37,733 nt of DNA. Source: an uncultured Prevotellaceae bacterium (GTDB lineage: Bacteria > Bacteroidota > Bacteroidia > Bacteroidales > Bacteroidaceae). The position numbers and the translations under genes were made by a program. Positions within the stretch are counted from its first letter, which is position 1, and every line of letters starts with the position of its first letter. Shown here in pieces: positions 24,347 through 33,356 of the stretch. Location: the NCBI GenBank assembly GCA_949299545.1, contig CASGAM010000007.1:1-37733 (forward strand). The letters are read 5' to 3'. Under the pieces are notes generated by a model. It had not been told where the DNA came from and did not search any database. It saw nothing but the letters and a program-made list of their open reading frames with translations.

Positions 24347-26344
24347 TTAACGACGTTTGTTGCGGTTTTTTGTTTCGTGACGGTTTCTTGGCGGTTTGGC
24401 GTCTTGTTTTGTTACCGGGATTCTTGTTCTTCCGGTTGTTTTCGTGTACGGAGAACCGAAAAGTCGTGCTATGAGGTCGCTCCTTTGGATACGTTGCAAT
24501 TCTTTCCTTATTTCGGACTGGCATTCAGGCTTATACCAAAAGAAAAACATACGTTGTGCCAACTTTTCTTGTGGTGTCCTGGCACTGAAGACTTTTTCGA
24601 GCGTATAAGGGTGGTAACCGGTAGCCCAAGTCTCGGTGCTGACCGTCATGGGGGTAGGAGTGAAATCCTGTACCTGCTCGAGTTGGAAATCTAAGGCTTT
24701 GGTTTGTACTGCCAGCTCAGCCATGTCCTCTTCAGTACAACCCGGATGACTGCTGATGAAGTAGGGGATGATTTGTTGACGAAGCTGTTCTTCGTGATTG
24801 ATTCGGTCGAATATGAGTTTAAATTCCCGGAACTGGCTGAACGACGGTTTCCTCATCAGGTACAACACCTTGTCGCTGGTATGTTCGGGTGCAACCTTTA
24901 GCCGTCCGCTGACATGCCGGGTAATAAGCTCCCTTGTGTATTGCGCGTTGGCACGGTTGGTATGTTCGTCCTTGCTGTCATGCAATAACAGGTCATAACG
25001 TATGCCGCTCCCGATAAAACTTTTCCTTATACCTGGCAAAGCGTCTACGGCATGATAGATGTCAAGCAGTGGCGAATGGTCGGTATTGAGGTTCGGACAT
25101 ATCTCCGGATGGATACATGAAGGGCGTTTGCATTTTTCACACGCCTTGATGTTCTTGCCATGCATGCCGTACATGTTGGCCGACGGGCCTCCGAGGTCGG
25201 AAAGATAGCCTTTAAAACCTGGCATTTCGCAGATTGCTTTCACTTCGTTGAGAATGCTTTCCTTGCTTCGGCTGACGATGAATTTGCCTTGATGCGCAGA
25301 AATGGTGCAAAAGGCACAGCCGCCGAAACATCCTCTGTGCATGTTAACTGAGAATTTTATCATCTCATAGGCCGGAATGCGCTTATCTTTGTATTTTGGA
25401 TGCGGCAGGCGTGTGTAGGGCAAATCAAACGAGCGGTCGATTTCTTCCTGTGACATCGGCGGGTAGGGAGGATTGACTACCACATAGCGGTTCCCTGTTT
25501 GTTGGATGATTCTGTTGGCATGGTATTTATTACTCTCTTCTTCGATAAACTTAAAGTTTTCTGCCTGATGAATCGGGCTTCGCAAACAGTCTTCATGACT
25601 GTGCAGAAGGATATCTGCCGGTTGTATGCCGAAGGGAATGCGTTCACGGTCGTACATGGTGACCGTTTGTGGGATTGGCTGCGCTTGTATTATTTCTTTG
25701 AATACTTCCATGCCGATACGTGCTTCGCCGTTCTCGTCATAATCGAGCCCGGCTATGCCGCGTTCCACCGCTTCGTTCAGGCGGTGTGATAATTCGAGAA
25801 CCGGTTTCTCTCCCATTCCATAAACAATCATGTCGGCTTTGCTCTCGGCAAGGATGCACGGCTTGAAAGTTTCTTTCCAGTAATCGTAATGCGTGAGTCT
25901 CCTGAGTGACGCTTCTATGCCGCCGAGGATGACAGGTACGTCAGGGTAAAGCTGTTTGAGAATGTTTGAGTAAACAATGGTCGGGTATTCGGGACGAAGG
26001 TCGTGCCGTCCGTCGGGCGAATAAGCGTCTTCACTTCTTAAACGCCGGTTGGCGGTATATTTGTTGACCATTGAGTCCATGCAGCCGGGGGCTATTCCGA
26101 ACCAAAGGCGTGGCCTGCCTAATTTTTTAAAATCCCTGAAGTCGCCATGCCAGTCGGGCTGGGGAATGATGGCCACCCGGAATCCTTCTGCTTCTAACAA
26201 TCTGCCGATGACTGCTGCCCCGAATGAAGGGTGGTCCACATAAGCATCACCGCTGAACAGGATAATGTCCAATTCTGTCCAGCCGCGAAGTTCTGTTTCC
26301 TTCTTTGTCGTAGGAAGCCAGTCGGTCAGTTGGTATGTTTTCAT
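24347..26344 (-). CDS. ygiQ: YgiQ-family radical SAM protein
   Basis: A protein of 665 residues in the UPF0313/YgiQ family. An N-terminal domain (LDIILFSGDAYVDHPSFGAAVIGRLLEAEGFRVAIIPQPDW) resembles the B12-binding-like region of this family. The radical SAM cluster CFGGCAFC (Cys339, Cys343, Cys346) spaces its cysteines CX3CX2C. A second Cys group, CEKCKRPSCIHPEICP, follows, and the family-specific HVSGRLKVAPEHTSDKVLYLMRKP comes later. The C-terminus is strongly basic (TKQDAKPPRNRHETKNRNKRR), perhaps for nucleic-acid contact. The reaction is not established for the family. It follows a small hypothetical gene by 15 nt. Confidence 0.93.
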   Translation of the reverse strand: MKTYQLTDWLPTTKKETELRGWTELDIILFSGDAYVDHPSFGAAVIGRLLEAEGFRVAIIPQPDWHGDFRDFKKLGRPRLWFGIAPGCMDSMVNKYTANRRLRSEDAYSPDGRHDLRPEYPTIVYSNILKQLYPDVPVILGGIEASLRRLTHYDYWKETFKPCILAESKADMIVYGMGEKPVLELSHRLNEAVERGIAGLDYDENGEARIGMEVFKEIIQAQPIPQTVTMYDRERIPFGIQPADILLHSHEDCLRSPIHQAENFKFIEEESNKYHANRIIQQTGNRYVVVNPPYPPMSQEEIDRSFDLPYTRLPHPKYKDKRIPAYEMIKFSVNMHRGCFGGCAFCTISAHQGKFIVSRSKESILNEVKAICEMPGFKGYLSDLGGPSANMYGMHGKNIKACEKCKRPSCIHPEICPNLNTDHSPLLDIYHAVDALPGIRKSFIGSGIRYDLLLHDSKDEHTNRANAQYTRELITRHVSGRLKVAPEHTSDKVLYLMRKPSFSQFREFKLIFDRINHEEQLRQQIIPYFISSHPGCTEEDMAELAVQTKALDFQLEQVQDFTPTPMTVSTETWATGYHPYTLEKVFSARTPQEKLAQRMFFFWYKPECQSEIRKELQRIQRSDLIARLFGSPYTKTTGRTRIPVTKQDAKPPRNRHETKNRNKRR

Positions 26345-26359
26345 CCGTCAGGCTTGTGA

Positions 26360-26692
26360 TTATTTGTTAAGCCCCTCTTCGTCTGTCTCATCCGGATCGT
26401 GCCGGTTTGGAAGCCAGTTATTGAATAATTTCACGAGTTGGTTCAGGCCGTATGCTTTCATGTTTTCGTGAAAAAGAACGTCTTTGCATAGGTTGATAAG
26501 TTCTTCGTTGTCCTTTTCGCCTTCCATGATGCTGCGTACGTTCATTTTCAGCTTGTCAAGAACCATTTCGTTGATGATGCCGCTGCTGTCTATGAGATTG
26601 TGGAAGAGGGCGTACTTCTCTATGGTATATAAATGGGCGTCCGTGATAAACATGTGTTTGGAGCCTTTCTCATTGGTTTGTATTTCGTACAT
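26360..26692 (-). CDS. Conserved small hypothetical protein, 110 aa
   Basis: Not recognised. It is a soluble, mixed alpha-helical protein of 110 residues with no signal peptide and no Cys. It is rich in charged and hydrophobic helix-forming residues (IEKYALFHNLIDSSGIINEMVLDKLKMNVRSIMEGEKDNEELINLCKDVLFHENMKAYGLNQLVKLFNNWL), with an acidic tail HDPDETDEEGLNK. It has a good -7 element 27 nt upstream and lies 15 nt before ygiQ, so it is probably the first gene of the ygiQ-symporter transcript. Position and coding character make it real; function unknown. Confidence 0.75.
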   Translation of the reverse strand: MYEIQTNEKGSKHMFITDAHLYTIEKYALFHNLIDSSGIINEMVLDKLKMNVRSIMEGEKDNEELINLCKDVLFHENMKAYGLNQLVKLFNNWLPNRHDPDETDEEGLNK

Positions 26693-26719
26693 AGTCTTAA
26701 TGGTTTTAGAATCCTATCA

Positions 26720-26727
26720 CAAATATA
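26720..26727 (-). promoter_or_regulatory. -7 element for the small gene-ygiQ-symporter transcript
   Basis: TATATTTG on the minus strand, a perfect TAnnTTTG match, inside the 54-nt gap after the amidase stop. No -33 TTG is seen. Confidence 0.6.
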
Positions 26728-26746
26728 ATTTAATTTTTGTGGAATA

Positions 26747-29641
26747 TTATCGTTCGAGTAGGAATTTGATAAAAGCCTGCATGATTTTGTTTCTTGCGTC
26801 CTTGTCGATGATGCACTCAAACGGGAAGCCCATTGCTATACTGCGGTAGTCATTGCCGGGATAGGCGACAGCTGCTGAATAGTTGTAAGGCCAGTAAACT
26901 AGGGTGGAATAGGCTCCCTGGCATGGCATCAGGCAATCGGCATGTGTGACGGCATAATGCTTGTCGTTGGGGATACTGTATACATTGAAAGCTAAATTCA
27001 TGCCTGAAATCATTCCCGTTGAATCCATCCTTATTGGCTCATAAGCACTTATTTTCAACGTGTTGTTCAAGAATTCCAATCCCTCAGTGGTTCTTTGGTC
27101 GCGTGCCATATATGCGCCGCTGACTAACAGACCTCCTCTCATGCGTGTGTATTCCTTTAATATGTTTCTGAGTTCCGGCGTGAAAGATGGGTATTTGTTA
27201 AGGCTGTATCCGTCATCCTTTTGTAATCCGAGTATGATGTCGACGATATTGTATTCGTTGAGAGATATTTTGTTCTTTTCGACGGCACTTCGGGACGCAG
27301 ATGTGAAGGAAATGTTTTTTGTGTGCATGATGGCAATACCATGGGTCAGACAACCGTCAAACGTATTGCCCATCATCAGTTGCGATTCCCTTTCGTTGCC
27401 GCTAAGACCTGCTGTTTCACCCTCTTTGGCGAAAATCATTTGATTGCCGCAATAACCGGGGAACTTTCCGTATGGCACTCCGGGATCGTAGCTTAAATCG
27501 AAGCCGCGCATCGTGTCGTTGAGTATGACCTGCGGACCGGCCAAACGTTGGAATCCGTCCATGATAAGGACTTTTGCACGCGGATGTTTGGCTTGCATGG
27601 CCGTGAGGATTTCTGATGGGAAACTTTCTCCGCCATCGTTTACTGCTGTGATTTTAAAAGCATACATGCAATCTTTTTCTGCCTGTAGGGTGAAATGGGT
27701 AGAGCGGACATAAGTGCCGTTGTCAAAGCCGCAGTTTCCTTTTTGGGTATAAACGATATAACCTGTCGGTTTGGCTGTTGTTTCCAGCGGATCGTCTTGT
27801 GGCGACCAGTGAAGGGTCAGTTCGTGTTCTTCTTCATCAGACTGGATATAAAAATCCTGGATTGGTAAGGGTTGCACGACATAATCTGTCCCATGTTGGA
27901 ACGATGTGTATTTCAATATTGCCTTGTAAATGGCACGTGCCATCTGGAATTTGAAAGTCGGGTCGTGTCCCATTGTGAGGTCACGGAAATTCTGGTGCGA
28001 GAACATCTCCAGAATCATTGACGGAATCTGCGGCTCGCGTGATTCGCTATAGTTTCGGTCGTACATGACACGACGCTTCCAGTCGCCATATAAACTTTTC
28101 ATGTCCGTTTCTATCTGTGTCATGACGCGGTCACAAAGATCCCTTGATGCCAAACGGTTCATACCACCGGCCAATAGCCCGTTGTTGAAATCGGTGGTAT
28201 AAATGCCTAAGGTTCCGATATAGGCTGAGTCGGCAGCTATACCGGCATCAGTATGCACTGATACCGACAGTTCGATGGGAACATTTAATCCGCTGTCTGC
28301 CGGCAGGTATGGTGAACCGCCTGCAACATAATTTATCATGAGCGAACGGGCATTGATGTCATCTGCGTAGTCGTTTGTCCCGTTTTTGCTACTATAGATG
28401 TCATACGGCATACCATTCCATTGGGCATAATATCTTGAACATTCGAGATAGCGCGGTAGGCCGCTGGCTTCTGCCTTTACAGAGTCTCCCCGTACAATGT
28501 TACCCATACCGCCACCAAGCCTTACCGCGTCTGCGCAGACTATACCTTCATGATTACTGTAATTGGTGAGCGTCACATAATTTTTGTCCGGCCGCCCTTT
28601 CTCAAAATCAAACGTGCCGATATAAACCCAAGTGCCGCCTCCCATACGCTGGTTTACACGAAAAGAAGTAACGATACCTTTGTGACATACTTCATAGGTG
28701 GCGTCGGGAATATTATTCGCTGAGTTGAAATAAGAAACATATACGCCATACTGTCCGTCTGAAGGCACATCAGGTATCCATTTGATGGTTGAGATCTGGC
28801 TTTTTTTGTTTACGGCATGTGTGAAACGTGATGTGCCTTGTTTAAATGGGTTTTCATTATCATGATATACGTCTTTGTTCAATGAGAAACCACTACCGGC
28901 GTTGGCCCATTGATATTTTCCATTGTGTTCCATGTAAGTACCATTTTTTACCGGCGTGTCATTGTCAACAATCACTTCTGTCGACTGCCAGTCTCTTTCA
29001 CGGGGAGTAAACACGTAGGCGCCTGCATTTTCGAGCATGGGTATGAGGAACGGAATGACGAATGTTTGGGTCAGTAAGTCCTCTGTTGTACAATATAAAT
29101 AGGGACGTTGCCATTGCCATATGCCTGTCGCGTTCTTGAAATATCTTCCGTGGCTGGCAGATACAGCGACATGACGGTTCTGCATGCCTTTTTTCGGTAC
29201 GAATGGCCGGTTGACATTTACAACCCATGGCCGACCTGAATAGTGCCTTTTATCCCATAGTCTGGATGGATCGGCTTCCTTCCTGATATCATTGGGAATA
29301 AGATCTTCAATGAGGAACTTTTTCCCGTATATTTTTATATTGTAAGATTGGTATGTGGATGGTAACTGCGTTATAACAGCTTTATATATGTTGTCTACTT
29401 TTTCCGGTGTGAAAGGCTGTGCGGCAAACAATTCGTTTGTATAAATGCTTATTTCCCGATCGTTTTCGTTTACACAAACTTTATCTACACGACATCTGTC
29501 TCGCGGGGTGGTATAACTTGTTTCATAGCTGCTGAAATAGGATTCGATGCTGCTTTTTAATTTTTTGTTATCCTGCTGGGCAAAAATACATAATCCCGGC
29601 AGGAACAGTCCGGCCAGGATCAGCAAAATTCTTTTCATCAT
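26747..29641 (-). CDS. Exported Amidase_3-type N-acetylmuramoyl-L-alanine amidase split by a golvesin-like domain
   Basis: A protein of 964 residues with signal peptide MMKRILLILAGLFLPGLCIFAQQ. All four zinc/catalytic positions of Amidase_3 are present but in two blocks. Block one is VAVSASHGRYF (H164) and TTEDL (E187), followed by LENAGAYVFTPRERD. Block two is SVHTDAG (H463) and PSMILEMFSHQNFRD (E545). Between them, about residues 245-380, lies a golvesin C-terminal-like beta domain (VYVSYFNSANNIPDATYEVCHKG, GGGTWVYIGTFDFEKG, VCADAVRLGGG). A fibronectin III-like domain (about 595-685) and a Rossmann/GATase-like C-terminal domain (KVLIMDGFQRLAGP onward) follow. The start at 29641 avoids overlapping the upstream gene. 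Relatives are often labelled 'xanthan lyase'; cleavage of the peptidoglycan stem-peptide bond fits the residues better. Confidence 0.85.
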   Translation of the reverse strand: MMKRILLILAGLFLPGLCIFAQQDNKKLKSSIESYFSSYETSYTTPRDRCRVDKVCVNENDREISIYTNELFAAQPFTPEKVDNIYKAVITQLPSTYQSYNIKIYGKKFLIEDLIPNDIRKEADPSRLWDKRHYSGRPWVVNVNRPFVPKKGMQNRHVAVSASHGRYFKNATGIWQWQRPYLYCTTEDLLTQTFVIPFLIPMLENAGAYVFTPRERDWQSTEVIVDNDTPVKNGTYMEHNGKYQWANAGSGFSLNKDVYHDNENPFKQGTSRFTHAVNKKSQISTIKWIPDVPSDGQYGVYVSYFNSANNIPDATYEVCHKGIVTSFRVNQRMGGGTWVYIGTFDFEKGRPDKNYVTLTNYSNHEGIVCADAVRLGGGMGNIVRGDSVKAEASGLPRYLECSRYYAQWNGMPYDIYSSKNGTNDYADDINARSLMINYVAGGSPYLPADSGLNVPIELSVSVHTDAGIAADSAYIGTLGIYTTDFNNGLLAGGMNRLASRDLCDRVMTQIETDMKSLYGDWKRRVMYDRNYSESREPQIPSMILEMFSHQNFRDLTMGHDPTFKFQMARAIYKAILKYTSFQHGTDYVVQPLPIQDFYIQSDEEEHELTLHWSPQDDPLETTAKPTGYIVYTQKGNCGFDNGTYVRSTHFTLQAEKDCMYAFKITAVNDGGESFPSEILTAMQAKHPRAKVLIMDGFQRLAGPQVILNDTMRGFDLSYDPGVPYGKFPGYCGNQMIFAKEGETAGLSGNERESQLMMGNTFDGCLTHGIAIMHTKNISFTSASRSAVEKNKISLNEYNIVDIILGLQKDDGYSLNKYPSFTPELRNILKEYTRMRGGLLVSGAYMARDQRTTEGLEFLNNTLKISAYEPIRMDSTGMISGMNLAFNVYSIPNDKHYAVTHADCLMPCQGAYSTLVYWPYNYSAAVAYPGNDYRSIAMGFPFECIIDKDARNKIMQAFIKFLLER

Positions 29642-29651
29642 TTTATTTACT

Positions 29652-30209
29652 TTATTCAGGTAATCCTGTCGCAAACTTTTGTGGCTTACGTCCGGTAAAA
29701 CCTTGGAAATATAACTTAATTTCTTTCATCTGTTCATTGATGTTGCCGTTCGGGATAATACATTTGGTGCATCCAATGAGTTTAGACGGATAATCTATTC
29801 CATATAAGAAAATAGGAAGTTGGGCTTTTAGTGCAATATAGTAGAATCCTTTTTTCCATTCAGATACTTTTGAACGCGTCCCTTCGGGGGTTATGGCTAG
29901 ATGAAAAGTCTTTCTTTGCCGTGCGACTTCCGCCATTTGGTCTGTCATGCTGCACTTTTTGCTCCGGTTAACAGGTATGCCACCTAATTTCTTCATCATC
30001 GGGCCCAACGGCCAAAAGAACCATTCTTTCTTCATTAAAAAGTTTGATTCGATACCGACGGCCTTGCTATACAATAAACCTATGATGAAATCCATGTTAC
30101 TGGTATGCGGTGCGATGGCAATGATGTATTTTTCTCCTAACGGTATAGTAACATTTGCTTTCCAACCCATCATTTTGAAAAGCAGAAAGTTGCAAATTCT
30201 TTTTATCAT
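29652..30209 (-). CDS. PlsC-family lysophospholipid acyltransferase
   Basis: A protein of 185 residues of the 1-acyl-glycerol-3-phosphate acyltransferase superfamily. The catalytic HX4D is APHTSNMD (H35, D40), and the substrate-binding block is TPEGTRSK (E109-G110). GGIPVNRSK corresponds to motif II. It is shorter than E. coli PlsC and lacks a strong N-terminal anchor, like many Bacteroidota homologues, so the acyl acceptor could be a lysophosphatidic acid or another membrane lipid. Its ATG shares one base with the stop of the small gene upstream (TAATG), and it ends 10 nt before the amidase start, giving a tight three-gene set. Confidence 0.9.
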   Translation of the reverse strand: MIKRICNFLLFKMMGWKANVTIPLGEKYIIAIAPHTSNMDFIIGLLYSKAVGIESNFLMKKEWFFWPLGPMMKKLGGIPVNRSKKCSMTDQMAEVARQRKTFHLAITPEGTRSKVSEWKKGFYYIALKAQLPIFLYGIDYPSKLIGCTKCIIPNGNINEQMKEIKLYFQGFTGRKPQKFATGLPE

Positions 30210-30478
30210 TAGCTGAGTTGGCTTATAGAATTGATGATATCATCTGTTTGCGCATTGAAGTCTTCTTTGAGTTTCTTGTAAAACTTCTTAACGTTGCCTG
30301 GTTCTGTATGACTTATTCTGCTGATGAATTCATCATTCATGTAAAGAATGCGGCTCATGATGTTATCTATGTCTTCTTGTTTGATTCCAAGGTTGTAGTG
30401 TCCTAAGGCTACACATTCTGCGAACAATTCGCTGCAAATATAATTGATGGTCTTTTTGAGTTCTTTTCTGTTTGCCAT
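30209..30478 (-). CDS. Conserved small hypothetical protein, 89 aa
   Basis: Not recognised. It is an all-helical soluble protein of 89 residues (ELKKTINYICSELFAECVALGHYNLGIKQEDIDNIMSRILYMNDEFISRISHTEPGNVKKFYKKLKEDFNAQTDDIINSISQL). It has no signal peptide or membrane segment. Its stop codon overlaps the acyltransferase ATG by one base, which indicates real translation and coupling. A near-consensus -7 (TATCTTTA, 30514-30521, minus strand) lies 36 nt upstream. It may be a small partner or regulator of the envelope genes behind it; this is inference from position only. Confidence 0.75.
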   Translation of the reverse strand: MANRKELKKTINYICSELFAECVALGHYNLGIKQEDIDNIMSRILYMNDEFISRISHTEPGNVKKFYKKLKEDFNAQTDDIINSISQLS

Positions 30479-30613
30479 ATATCTTTTGTTTTTTAATGAT
30501 TAATATGATGTGGTAAAGATAGGAAAAAAGTTTTAAACTCCTTACTTAATCAGGTATAAAAACGAAAAAAATATGTTTTTATCCAAATCTTTCTCTATTC
30601 CGACAAAAAACAT

Positions 30614-30621
30614 TAATTTTG
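30614..30621 (+). promoter_or_regulatory. -7 element of the PPi-phosphofructokinase gene
   Basis: TAATTTTG fits TAnnTTTG and lies 48 nt before the ATG at 30670. The in-frame TTG at 30619 is part of this element and is not a start. Confidence 0.65.
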
Positions 30622-30669
30622 CTCACGGAAAAAACAAATTGCTATATTAACAGTAAAAATCACACAATT

Positions 30670-32307
30670 ATGGAAAAAAGTGCATTGCAAATTGCCCGGG
30701 CGGCTTACCAGCCTAAGTTGCCAAAAGGTTTGCAGGGCAGCGTTTCAGTAAAGGAAGGCGCTCCCACACAATCTGTTGCCGATCAGGAAGACATCAAGAA
30801 GTTGTTTCCTAACACTTACGGCATGCCGCTGATTGAGTTTGTACCGGGTGAAGCAAAAAGCTATGCCCAGACAAATGTCGGCGTTATCCTTTCCGGCGGA
30901 CAAGCTCCCGGCGGACATAACGTTATCTGCGGTTTGTTTGACGGATTGAAGCGTTTGAATCCCGCCAACAAGCTTTATGGTTTTATCCTTGGCCCTGGTG
31001 GTCTTGTTGACCACAACTATATGGAATTGACCGCTGATATTATTGACGAATACCGTAATACGGGCGGTTTCGACATGATTGGTTCAGGCCGTACAAAATT
31101 GGAACTGGAAGATCAGTTTGAAAAAGGTCTTCAGATAATTCGCCAGTTGGATATCAAAGCTATTGTGATTATCGGTGGTGACGATTCAAACACCAACGCT
31201 TGTGTGTTGGCTGAATATTATGCAGCTAAGAAATACGGCGTGCAGGTTATTGGTTGTCCCAAAACAATCGATGGTGACTTGAAAAATGATCAGATTGAGA
31301 CCTCTTTCGGTTTCGATACAGCTTGCAAAACATATTCAGAGGTTATCGGTAATATTCAGCGCGATGCCAATTCAGCTCGTAAATACTGGCATTTTATCAA
31401 GCTGATGGGACGTTCTGCTTCACACATTGCTTTGGAGTGCGCTCTTCAGTGCCAGCCTAACATCTGTATTGTTTCAGAAGAAGTAGAGGCCAAGAACCAA
31501 ACGTTGGATGATATTGTGACTTATATCGCCCAGGCTGTTGCGAACCGTGCAGCTGACGGTAACAACTTTGGTACAGTACTTGTTCCGGAAGGTCTTATAG
31601 AGTTTATTCCTGCCATGAAGCGTCTTATCGCTGAACTTAACGACTTGTTGGCAACTCCTGAAGGCGAAAGCGTAGCTAAAGACGAACAGCGTGCATGGAT
31701 TCTTGGAAAATTGTCAGCTGAAAACAAAGCCGTTTACGAGTCATTGCCGTTAGGTGTTGCTGCTCAGCTTACTATGGAGCGTGATCCTCATGGAAACGTT
31801 CAAGTGTCCTTGATTGAGACTGAAAAGCTGTTGTCCGAAATGGTAGCTACGAAACTGGCCGTATGGAAGAAAGAAGGCAAGTTCAACGGTAAATTTGCAG
31901 CTCTGCACCATTTCTTCGGTTATGAAGGACGTTGTGCCGCTCCGTCAAATTATGATGCTGACTATTGCTACGCCCTTGGTACAAGCGCGTCTATGTTGAT
32001 AGCCAACGGTAAGACGGGTTATATGGCCATTGTAAAGAATACGACAGCTCCTGCTAATGAATGGGTTGCAGGCGGTGTTCCCATCACGATGATGATGAAC
32101 ATGGAAAAACGCCACGGCGAGATGAAACCGGTTATCAAGAAAGCGTTGGTGCGTTTGGACGGTGCGCCTTTCAAGGAATTCGTTTCCAAGCGTGACAAGT
32201 GGGCACGTGAAACATGCTTCGTATATCCAGGCCCGATACAGTATTTCGGTCCTTCCGAAGTCTGCGACCAGCCGACAAAAACGTTACAGTTGGAACAAGC
32301 AAAGTAA
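30670..32307 (+). CDS. pfp: Diphosphate--fructose-6-phosphate 1-phosphotransferase
   Basis: PPi-dependent phosphofructokinase of 545 residues, the long clade seen in Bacteroidota and plants. It phosphorylates fructose-6-phosphate reversibly using pyrophosphate. Motifs are [13 protein letters not shown] at the nucleotide/PPi site, [15 protein letters not shown] with the Asp that replaces Gly of ATP-dependent enzymes, [13 protein letters not shown] with the PPi-specific Lys, and [15 protein letters not shown]. The start at 30670 ([20 protein letters not shown]) matches the normal N-terminus; the 17 upstream codons overlap the promoter. The gene is monocistronic and is followed by a short hairpin. 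Confidence 0.96.
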   Translation: MEKSALQIARAAYQPKLPKGLQGSVSVKEGAPTQSVADQEDIKKLFPNTYGMPLIEFVPGEAKSYAQTNVGVILSGGQAPGGHNVICGLFDGLKRLNPANKLYGFILGPGGLVDHNYMELTADIIDEYRNTGGFDMIGSGRTKLELEDQFEKGLQIIRQLDIKAIVIIGGDDSNTNACVLAEYYAAKKYGVQVIGCPKTIDGDLKNDQIETSFGFDTACKTYSEVIGNIQRDANSARKYWHFIKLMGRSASHIALECALQCQPNICIVSEEVEAKNQTLDDIVTYIAQAVANRAADGNNFGTVLVPEGLIEFIPAMKRLIAELNDLLATPEGESVAKDEQRAWILGKLSAENKAVYESLPLGVAAQLTMERDPHGNVQVSLIETEKLLSEMVATKLAVWKKEGKFNGKFAALHHFFGYEGRCAAPSNYDADYCYALGTSASMLIANGKTGYMAIVKNTTAPANEWVAGGVPITMMMNMEKRHGEMKPVIKKALVRLDGAPFKEFVSKRDKWARETCFVYPGPIQYFGPSEVCDQPTKTLQLEQAK

Positions 32308-32345
32308 ATCTCGTTGTTTAACGACATTTTATATTTATAACCATG

Positions 32346-32371
32346 TCAGTCCCTTCAAACGGAGGGACTGA
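32346..32371 (+). terminator. Possible terminator after pfp
   Basis: TCAGTCCCT (32346-32354) pairs with AGGGACTGA (32363-32371), 9 bp with an 8-nt loop. No T-run follows, so it may instead be an mRNA 3'-end stabilising hairpin. Confidence 0.5.
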
Positions 32372-32413
32372 TATGTGTTATGTCTATGTTAAAACCTTGA
32401 ATAGGGTATACAG

Positions 32414-33346
32414 ATGGGTGAACAAACTGTTGTAAGGAAAAAACGATCCGACGGACGTCCTACGAAACGTAGCAAAGCGGGCGCCTCTTCACGTCAATCG
32501 GGACGGAGTAGGAATCGTTCCCATGGCGCTGGGGTCAAAAAAAACAAGTCCGGCCTGTTTCGGCGCATTCCAATATGGGCTCTCCTGACCGGTGCTTTGC
32601 TGATAGGATTGGCCTATGTGCTTTTTTTCTATTACTTCTTTGTCGGTCCTTATTCTTTCCGTTGGAAAGCAATGTACGGTGACCCTGTTTATCCTGAAGG
32701 GTTTGATGTTCACGGAATCGATGTTTCCCATTATCAGGAAACTATTGACTGGGAACTTGTGCGTAATGCCAACTTAGATACAGCGCCAGTACAGTTCGTT
32801 TTCATAAAGGCTACAGAGGGCGTTTCTATTTTGGATGAGAACTTCAATCAAAACTTTTATGAGTCAAAGAAAAATGGCTTGATAAGAGGAGTTTATCATT
32901 TTTTTACGCCCGATGAGGATGCTGCTGCCCAAGCGCGTTTCTTTCTCAAACAGACTCATCTCGAGCCGGGTGATTTGCCTCCTGTTTTAGACGTTGAAAA
33001 GATAGGAGATTTGTCTGCCGATCAGTTGAAAAAGGCTGTCAAGACATGGTTAGACATCGTGGAAGCAAAATATAATGTCAAGCCTATCATTTATACCGGG
33101 TATAAATTCAAGTTGCGTTATCTGAACGATCCTGTGTTCAACGAATATCCTTATTGGATAGCCCATTATTATGTCGAGAAACTGACTTATAAAGGAACGT
33201 GGCATTTTTGGCAACATACCGATTGCGGGAAAGTGAACGGCATCAAGGGGAATGTTGACTGCAATATTTTCAACGGTTCGTTTCAAGAACTGATGCAACT
33301 CACCATCAAGGAATCAGACCTTGTTTCTACGGAATGGGTTGATTGA
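32414..33346 (+). CDS. Membrane-anchored GH25 muramidase (lysozyme)
   Basis: A protein of 310 residues. A long, very basic, Ser/Arg/Lys-rich cytoplasmic tail (residues 1-50) is followed by one transmembrane helix (about 53-78, IPIWALLTGALLIGLAYVLFFYYFFVG), which places the catalytic part in the periplasm. The GH25 domain starts at GIDVSHYQ (D103) and includes FIKATEG, GVYHFF and PPVLDVE (D193, E195), ending with FWQHTDCGKVNGIKGNVDCN. These are the family's catalytic and sugar-binding segments, so cleavage of the peptidoglycan MurNAc-GlcNAc bond is expected. It may act in wall remodelling or as an immune-type effector. It is convergent with prmA, with a gap of 10 nt. Confidence 0.92.
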   Translation: MGEQTVVRKKRSDGRPTKRSKAGASSRQSGRSRNRSHGAGVKKNKSGLFRRIPIWALLTGALLIGLAYVLFFYYFFVGPYSFRWKAMYGDPVYPEGFDVHGIDVSHYQETIDWELVRNANLDTAPVQFVFIKATEGVSILDENFNQNFYESKKNGLIRGVYHFFTPDEDAAAQARFFLKQTHLEPGDLPPVLDVEKIGDLSADQLKKAVKTWLDIVEAKYNVKPIIYTGYKFKLRYLNDPVFNEYPYWIAHYYVEKLTYKGTWHFWQHTDCGKVNGIKGNVDCNIFNGSFQELMQLTIKESDLVSTEWVD

Positions 33347-33356
33347 ACCGTCATTT

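Noticed and set aside
30619-30669. TTG start adding 17 codons to PPi-phosphofructokinase
   Set aside because: The TTG overlaps the -7 element TAATTTTG; the ATG at 30670 gives the family's normal N-terminus.
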